Shown here in pieces: positions 1 through 7,000 of a stretch of DNA of 11,431 nucleotides; position 1 is the first letter of the stretch, and every line of letters begins with the position of its first letter. This DNA comes from Monoraphidium neglectum (Eukaryota; Chlorophyta; Chlorophyceae; Sphaeropleales; Selenastraceae). The DNA lies in contig NW_014011883.1 of the NCBI RefSeq assembly GCF_000611645.1, forward strand, positions 1-11,431, read 5' to 3'. Below the pieces are notes generated by a model. The model was not told the DNA's origin, did not search any database, and worked only from the letters and a program-made list of their open reading frames with translations. Both the position numbers and the translations under genes were made by a program.

Positions 1-215
1 GCGGGGGAGGGGCGGCTCGGCTGCGGGGCCTCGTAAGGGCGCGCGGGGTCGCGCCCGCGGTCGGAGGTGCGCTTCACGCGCCGCGTTTTCGAGCTCGGAG
101 TGCTCTCGGCTGGAGGGCGCCCGACCCTGCGCAGGGCGTCCCTTCAGCAGCCGCACCGACGGCTGCCCCGCCCCTCGGCCGCCCGCCGCGGCCGCTCATC
201 CCTTGCCATCTGCAG
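1..215 (+). other. Intron (3' part) of the J-domain protein gene
   Basis: The stretch ends in a pyrimidine-rich run and TGCAG at 211-215, immediately before an exon that starts in the middle of a J domain (Ala-Tyr-Glu). The frame of the next exon happens to stay open to the left edge. The residues it would encode are Arg/Ala/Pro-rich and show no HPD motif or J-domain helix, so I read it as intron and not exon. The 5' end of this intron and the earlier exons lie outside the window. Confidence 0.55.
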
Positions 216-609
216 GCGTACGAGGCGCTGAGCACGCAGCGCACCGCCTACGACGCCGCCCTCGCCGCAACATCGGGCGACGGCGATGACTCAGATGACT
301 ACGAAGACGACGACGGGCAAATGACCGAGGTGGTGCACGTGCCCTGCGACTGCGCTGATGGCGAGCACCTGGCTACGGTGCACTTGTGAGTGGCGCGCCG
401 GCCCGCTGCAGGGCGCCGCGTGTCTCCAAGGAAACGGGGCAGGGCCTAGGGTTGCGGCTGCGGGGGCACGGGGCCGGGCGTTGGCTCGATTTTGAGGGCA
501 GTGCGTGCCCGGGCCGGCCGCAGCAGCCCCGCACAGGACACGTCCGCAGGCACCTTCCCTCTCTCGCAACGACGCTGCCGATTTACGCGCGCGCGCGCAC
601 ACACACGCG

Positions 610-657
<48 letters not shown>

Positions 658-1038
658 CACACACACACGCTCGCACGCAGCGACGTCCACTGGCGTTGGT
701 GTGCCTCCTGCAGCTCGTGGCACAAGGTCAGGCCGCGCGATGTGTGGGTCCACGAGACCCGCCGCCTGGCCACCCGCGAGAGGCACGCGCTTCAGGCGGG
801 GCCGGCGTCGGAGGTTTTCGGAGACCCTGATTGTGGGGACGGCCTGGTTGTGCTGGAATACACGAACAACTATGCGTGCACCTTGGGTCGCCAAGGGACG
901 GACATCTTCCAGGTGCCCGCCAACCCGTGCATGTGCCGCGGGGGCGCCGCGCCGGCCGCGCCGCGGCAGCCGGACGCGGCTGGGCCGGCGCGGCGGCAGC
1001 AGCGGGGGCGGGGCGGCCGCCGCGGCGGGAGGCGGTGA
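216..1038 (+). CDS. J-domain co-chaperone with Jiv90-like C-terminal domain (partial, 3' end)
   Basis: Exons are 216-385 and 681-1038, joined by an intron with donor GTGAGT and acceptor CGCAG; the split codon TT|C gives Phe. The first exon opens with AYEALSTQRTAYD, the end of a J domain (helices III-IV), so the HPD-bearing part is upstream of the window. An Asp-rich linker (GDGDDSDDYEDDD) follows, then VPCDCADGEHL. Next comes WRWCASCSSWHKVRPRDVWV, a C-x2-C segment closely resembling the Jiv90 (DNAJC14-type) domain, where an aromatic-Trp-Cys-x2-Cys-x4-His run leads to an Asp-x-Trp-Val motif. A second Jiv-like block is NYACTLGRQGTDIF with PCMC. The C-terminus is basic and Gly/Arg-rich, ending at TGA 1036-1038. 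J-domain proteins recruit Hsp70 and stimulate its ATPase; Jiv proteins of animals and plants are often ER-membrane linked. No membrane segment is present in this piece. The family call is from memory of the motif, not an alignment; the last about 35 residues are low complexity and least certain. Confidence 0.65.
585..670. repeat. (CG)n/(CA)n alternating dinucleotide tract
   Basis: About 85 nt of alternating CG then CA dinucleotides, broken by a few CG steps, inside the intron 386-680 of the J-protein gene. It sits only about 10 nt ahead of the acceptor AG at 679-680, so it takes the place of a normal pyrimidine tract. Open frames crossing it translate to Thr-His or Cys-Val repeats and are not genes. 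Confidence 0.95.
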
Positions 1039-1189
1039 CGGCGGGGTTGGTTTCAGTGATACATCACCCGCGCATCGTGCTGCTCCCTGCCGCGTCTGTC
1101 CGCGAGACAGCTGCACACGCTTCAATGTGTTTTCGTGTGCATGTGTGCGCGTATCGGCAAGGTAGCTGCCGCCTCGTGTATCTCTGGCA

Positions 1190-1194
1190 TGTAA
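1190..1194 (+). terminator. TGTAA poly(A) signal of the J-protein gene
   Basis: TGTAA is the usual polyadenylation signal of green algae. This copy lies about 150 nt behind the stop codon at 1036-1038, in the right orientation, and is the first one downstream of that stop. Cleavage would be expected 10-20 nt further on. Confidence 0.5.
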
Positions 1195-2183
1195 GGGTTA
1201 AACCCACGCACGTGTTTGGGGTGGGTCCCGGTCTCCAGCCTGCTGTTGACATGACATGCTCCCTTCCATTTGTATTTTTTGCGGTGCGCCACGGGCGCTT
1301 TTCAAATGGTCAGGTCAAGCGGTTGAACACCTGTCATGACGTCGGCCTGCGGCGCATGCTGGGTGTGCGCCAGTGCGACTGTCACACATAGCAGTAGTCG
1401 CATCTACAGCCAATGTGCGGAGCGTCCCGTTGCCTGCTAGCTTCATGTCAAGAGGCTGCGCCCATTGGGCCAGGTTGCAGCGCATCACGCTTTGCAACGA
1501 CTCATGACACACGCCTGGCTGCCCAACCTGGTGGTGTGGAGCGCTGCCCCTGGCCCGCACGCTGTGGGGCGCCCGTGCGTCTCCCATTTTGGGGTTGTGA
1601 GGTGAGGCTGTGCTGCCATTGGGATAGGCGTCCCCGTTCAAGAAGACCGCCGCTGCTCTAACCGCTTGGGCACAGGCCTGCTGGGCTCTGCTGCGTAGCA
1701 TGCGGGCGCCCTGTCACTGATTCTCAGCTTGGCCCCACCCGCTTTCTCCTCTGGGCATACAGCTAGATGAGGGCGCTGCTTCCCTTGGAAAGCCAGGTTT
1801 TTCATTGACCTTTACACAAGGGTTCATCCTCGCTGCTGGCAAAGCGGGATGTGATGTGATGTAGTGCGCGCGTGTGCCTGCAAAGCATGATGTCATCAGT
1901 ACACCCTGATTCTGTACAACCGTTGTGCATGCTGCCTGCGTCACATTTTGCAAAGCGTTCGTACTTGAAAAACCCTGTTGAAAACGATTATGGGCATACC
2001 TGCTTACACCATCATAACCACTTCGTGCTGTTCTGTTTAATTGGGTAACTCGCACTCCTGCCCCCCTTCGCTGCCTGGCGCATCTCTGTCGGCGTACGGC
2101 CTGACCCGCCAGCGGCCAGCTTGGGCTTTCGTGTGTCCACGCTGTGTGAAGGGCTATTTGCAAGCAAGGGCTGCCAGGGAGGC

Positions 2184-2210
2184 ACGACCACAGCGGGCTG
2201 GTGTGGTCGT
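2184..2210. repeat. Inverted repeat, 9-bp stem
   Basis: ACGACCACA at 2184-2192 is exactly complementary to TGTGGTCGT at 2202-2210, with a 9-nt loop between them. It lies in the gene-free stretch. Function unknown; a stem this short could occur by chance. Confidence 0.6.
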
Positions 2211-2511
2211 ACCTGACAATGCGCCATGCTGCAAAACGGCACCTTCGGCCCCCTTTGCGGCTACTTGGGGGCACACTGGGGGCACCTTGGAACGCCCTTG
2301 CGCGAGAACGCAGCCTGAACCTCAGCAGACAATCTGATTTTGAGGTGTTTTACACGTCAATATGCAGGCCTTGCAGCCAGCTCAGACTCAGGCAAAGGGG
2401 TTGGTCCCCTGGCAGATTGCAGCATCCTGGTAGCTGGGATGTGGGTCCGCAGCCAGTGCCAGGGCCCACCGCGTGGAGGTGTGCTGCTTGGGCCCCAAAA
2501 ATCAGTGCGGC

Positions 2512-2550
2512 CCGCACGCAACGGTACAGGTACTGTAGCGTTGCGTGCGG
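2512..2550. repeat. Near-perfect 39-nt hairpin
   Basis: CCGCACGCAACG at 2512-2523 is exactly complementary to CGTTGCGTGCGG at 2539-2550. Inside, TACAG (2525-2529) pairs with CTGTA (2533-2537) around the 3-nt loop GTA. The only unpaired stem position is G2524 opposite G2538, so 17 of 18 stem positions pair. It is too short for a typical microRNA precursor. It could be a cruciform, a transcribed stem-loop or the remnant of a small inverted-repeat element. Confidence 0.85.
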
Positions 2551-4083
2551 CGCTCAGCCCGCCCCCCCGGCATCGCCAGGGTAGCTGTGGCGACCACATT
2601 AAGCGGTGCCACTGGAGAGGTTCCCGGGATATTTCACACACAAAGAACCCCTCCGCTTGAGGCCACCCCATACGGGGCCCCTGGTTAGCGGGCCGCCAGG
2701 TCGCCGCTGTGCGAGCAGCGCGGGGAACTGGGAGCGCACCCCCAGTCCCAACAGCGCGCCGCCCTTTGACCCGGAGATGCAGCGCCTGCAGCAGGGGGTG
2801 CGAGGCAGTGCGGCGCGGACGCGGGAACACCAAGCATATAGTAGATCGTGCGTTGCAATGTCATACAGGCCTACTGAGGTTGATCCCTGCCAACAGCATG
2901 CCCCGACCTTCCCGCAAGCCTGCGAAAACGGTGCTAGGCGAAAAGAAAAGTTCTTGAGTGGGCGGGGAAACAATACCGTATTACCTTCAATGATGACCTA
3001 AAAATAGTGGTATGAATGCCGTTTGCGTAGATGTGCGCTATTTGATCGTGATGATCGACCCAGCAAGCGACCTGCATACTGTTTTCCATGGTAGGTTCAT
3101 TCCAGGCGTGCAGAGCTGCAAAAGAAGAGCTCGAAGTGCATCAATATTTGGTAACAGCAGGCAGCAAGTGGGTCCTTGAAGGCAGGAGCTCCCCGACAGG
3201 GTTGACCGACATGTTGACCGTGCCGTGCATGACCGCATGCACACCAGTCAGGCGCCAAACAGGCCAAGTGGCCGTCAGTTAAGTGCGTCATCACTTTGAA
3301 TTGGTTTTGAGGAGCCAGCATGAGGAGGGGCACACCTTCAAGTGCAGGGCTGTCCTGGTTGTTACGACACGTTTCATTGCGACAAATTGCCTGCCGGAGT
3401 GACAAAACAGCCACTGCCCGTTCTAAACCTCCCCGTCCTCTCCCACCCTCTGGCCGGCTCCCCACAATGTTTGCAAGCGAGTCCTGTGCGGTTCTGTAAC
3501 GGAAATTAGAAATGTAACGACGTTGAGAGCCTCCGGTGCGATCTTGGATCGCATCTCATCTGGGACGTCCACACAACAGTCAGCATGTCTGATGTAAAGC
3601 TGGTATGATACATCATGCAGTGCAACCTGATCATGCAAGACATGACCCTTCACAAAAGGCATGTCGCAAAGCTATGCAAGACTGGCAGCACCTGTATGAC
3701 CACCCAGGCGCCCCGGGCATCACGCCACGCCAAACCCGGGCACTGACCTGAGCGTCACAGATTTCAAAACAGTATGATACGGTACTGGGTGACTGAAGAA
3801 GCAAGCCCTAAGACCATGTCGTCTCATCTCGATGATTTGAATTCACGTATTTTCCTGGAGCAAACGATGTAAGGGCCTCCAGCGAGCGCTGGTGATCTGA
3901 CCGCGGGCTTGGATTTTCTGCGGCATATGAAATTAGAGACGTGATAGATGTGACATAACAGATGGTGTTTGCATCAGGATATAGCCGCTGACAACAGGCG
4001 ACACAGCGGCGCTGCCGCCGTCGAGTTGACCGTCGCGCAGCGCCGCGCACAGCTGCAGTGCCGCGCAAGGACAAATCCTGGGA

Positions 4084-7000
4084 ATGCAGATCCTGGGTTC
4101 TATCAACGCCGCGCCGCGGGCTCACCTGTGCTGCACCGATGGTGGGTTCCTTTTTCGGCGCCCCTGGCACACGACACAAACTGCACCTCACAGAACCGTG
4201 CATGAGGAGCCCCTGCAGGCTGCTCCTGTCAGCGCCTCCCCCATGACCTCGCACCGACCCCATTATCGCGCGCAGGCGAGTACGCCGCCGCAGCGCACGG
4301 GGACCAGATCACAATATGGTACCCGCCAGATCCCAGCTCCCCACCCGTGACACTGCGCGCGGCGGCATGCAGCGGCGGCGGCAGCAGCGGCGGTGGCAGC
4401 GGCGCGACCGCCCTCTGCCTCGGCCGCGGCCGCCTTGGTGCGTGCTGAGGTCTGCCATCGCTCCGGGGGACAAACGCTTGATCCAGTCGGACGCGCATAG
4501 AAAATTACTATATCAATGCTGCCTCAGCTGGCACATCAGCGGGTTTGCGCCAGGCGTTAACTCGTATCCCCCCTCCGCACAGGCCGGCGGCGAGCTGCGT
4601 TGGGGTTGGACCAAACGCTGCTCTGCTGCGCCCGTGGCCCGGCCGTGGCCGTGTGGGTCGTGCAAGAGTGCTACGGGTCGGCGGCAGGGGCAGCAGCAGC
4701 CGACCCCGCGATCTGCCGGGTCCCCAGGGCGCTGCGCCCCGCGCCCCGAAGGGCAACGGTGGCGCCGACGCAGCTTGTTGGCGGGGGCGGCGTCGATGAG
4801 GTGGGCGCGATGGCGTTTGACAGCGCGTCGCAGCTGCTGGCGTTTGGCACAGGGTGCGCAGTCAACGTTTGGGACGTCTCAGAGCCGCAGGAGCTGTACA
4901 GGTGACTCGTAGTTGGTCTGTTCTGGCAAGTACATTCGATGAGAGAGGCACAGACAGACAGACAAAGAGGGAGACAGAACAATGGTGTCTGTGTGAGTGA
5001 GTGTGCATGTGTGTGCATGTGCGCGAGGACTGATACTTGGGGTGTGCGTGGCCGGTGCACCGCCCGCCGCAACCTGGCAGGCTCGAGGGCCACCTGGCGC
5101 CAGTGACGGCCCTGGCGTTCCTGCCGGGTGCCGACGCCTTTGTCGTGTCGGCGAGCGAGGACTGCACATTCAAGGTTGGTGGGCGGCAGGCCTGGGGCGG
5201 CCGCCGGTGGATGTGGATGGGTGCGAGCAGGACGCGTCCCCAGGGGAAACATGCGTCTGAGTTTTAGCAGGAGCAGTACGTAACTGGCAGGGGATTCCAA
5301 GGGTGGCAGATAGAGCGACTCTTGATAGGCACCACCGCGTGACAGATGTGCAGCCCGACTTTGTGTGCATGCATGTGCTACGCACCAACCGGAAACTCTG
5401 AACCCTATCACGACCTGCTTGCTGTGCGTGACCCCAGGTGTGGGACCTCGTGGAGGGCTCGGTGCTGCACGAGAGCGCGGTGCTGGGGCCGCGGCCGCCC
5501 ACGGCGCTGGGCGTCGACGCGGCGTACGGGCGGCTTGCGGTCGGCGACGGCGGCGGGGGTGTGCGGCTGTTTGACCTGTCTGACCTGTCGGCCTGCCGTG
5601 CCACGCAGGTGCGGTAGCTTATCAAGGAGGTTCAGCGTGCTGTGCTTTTTTGCGTGCATGCGCGCTTGTGTGCGCGCGCGCGCTTGTGCGTGCTTATGTG
5701 CGCGTGCATGTGTGCGCGAAGTGTGTGCAGTCAACGGGCTGCTGCTTGGTAGGCGCACCCCAGCGGGTGCCACAAACAGCAGTCCCTGGATGCATCGTGG
5801 GCTGTGCGGACTGCCTGAGAATTTGTTCTCAACATTGCATTGCCTTCAACCCCGCAGTCCCTGGACTTGGACAGGGAGCTGCAGCGGATCACAGACGCCG
5901 CCATCGCGGAGCGCCGCGCTGCGGCCGCCCGGCTGGACGCCATGGCGCGCACGCGCACCATCACCGCGCAGCCTGCATGGCGGCGTCAGGCGCACCTGCA
6001 AGCCGAGGCGCGGGGCCGGCTCTGCAGCGGGGAGCGGGGCGGCGTGCCGGCGGGCGGCAGCGCGGGCGTTGTGGCTCTGGCATTTGTAGGGGGTGGGCAC
6101 CAAAGGGGTGGCGCCCTCGAAGACCTGCCGGAGCTGCTTGTTGGGACGCCGAGCGGCGTGATTGTTTTAGACGCCGCGCTGAGAGTGTCCAAGGCGTTCC
6201 TTTTCGGTGGCGAACGCCGTGTTGAGCCGGCCTCCTGCAGCGGGAGCGGCGACGAGCAGTGCCGCGCACTTGCGGCGCTGGCGGTGGCGGTGCCAGGCAT
6301 CAACTGCGCCGGCGCGGTCTGCTTTGGGGCGCTGGAGGGCGGGCCCGCTGCATGCGTCGTGGCGCAGTGCTTTGGCCCAAGAGTGGTCGTGCTGCAACTG
6401 GCGCAGGAGCACGATGCTGCACCCGCAGGCCGCGACGCCGGCAGCCCCGCACCCCCGGGGCTCGCAAGCACGGGCGAGCCTGGCGCTCCGCTTTGCAGGG
6501 CGGAGGCTCCCTGCGGGGCCGCTGCACCAGTGAGCTGCGATTTGGCAGGTTTTGCGGCGGATCAGATTCAGCAGCAGCTCGGGGGGTTTACAATATCAGC
6601 GGCGGCCGAGGCAGCTGCGGCGGCGGAGCCGCTGCCGCTGTCCGTGTTTCGATCTCGCCCTCTGCCGCCCGGCTCGCCTCTTCTGGGGGGCGGCGCCGCC
6701 ATCCGCGCTGCTGGCGCCGCGCCGTGCGGCGAGGTACCGGCGAGCGTCGCTGGCAAAGGCAGCGGGAGCAGTAGCAGCAGCTGTTTACCAAGTAAGGACG
6801 ATTGCAGCAGCGGAGGTGTTGGCGAGCCGGATGACGTCATCACGGCCAAATCCAGCGACCGGGCCAAGTGGGAGGCCGGGGCCTGCCGCGGCTGCCGCGG
6901 CGCCGGCCAGCCCGCCGGCACTGCTGGCCGCTGCGGCGCCGGGCGAAGCGCGGCTGGCGGCGAGCTGGCGGGCAGGGGTGGGGCGCCGGCGGGCAGCAGC

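Larger units (their letters stand above)
1195..4083. other. Long lower-GC intergenic region, no gene recognised
   Basis: GC content drops to roughly half here, against clearly higher GC in the flanking exons. Several open frames of 60-190 codons exist on both strands, the longest on the - strand at 1714-2274. None shows the GC-rich third positions of the neighbouring exons, recognisable domains or convincing splice partners. The stretch holds hairpins at 2184-2210 and 2512-2550 and several TGTAA motifs on each strand. It may contain the promoter and 5' UTR of the WD40 gene at its right end, a decayed mobile element or a non-coding transcript. I see no transposase or reverse transcriptase motifs. 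Confidence 0.5.

Noticed and set aside
1714..2274. 186-codon open frame on the - strand
   Set aside because: No recognisable domain, no GC-rich third positions as in neighbouring exons, and no clear splice sites. Overlapping frames on both strands are open as well.
2606..3001. 131-codon open frame on the + strand
   Set aside because: Composition is not protein-like over its length and nothing supports a start, splicing or family.
3225..3240. TGCATGACCGCAT also present near 7648 as a possible dispersed repeat
   Set aside because: The shared stretch is only about 13 nt and the flanks do not match, so chance is a sufficient explanation.
3808..4263. 151-codon open frame on the - strand
   Set aside because: It runs antisense over the first exon and intron of the WDR27-like gene and looks like a mirror of it.
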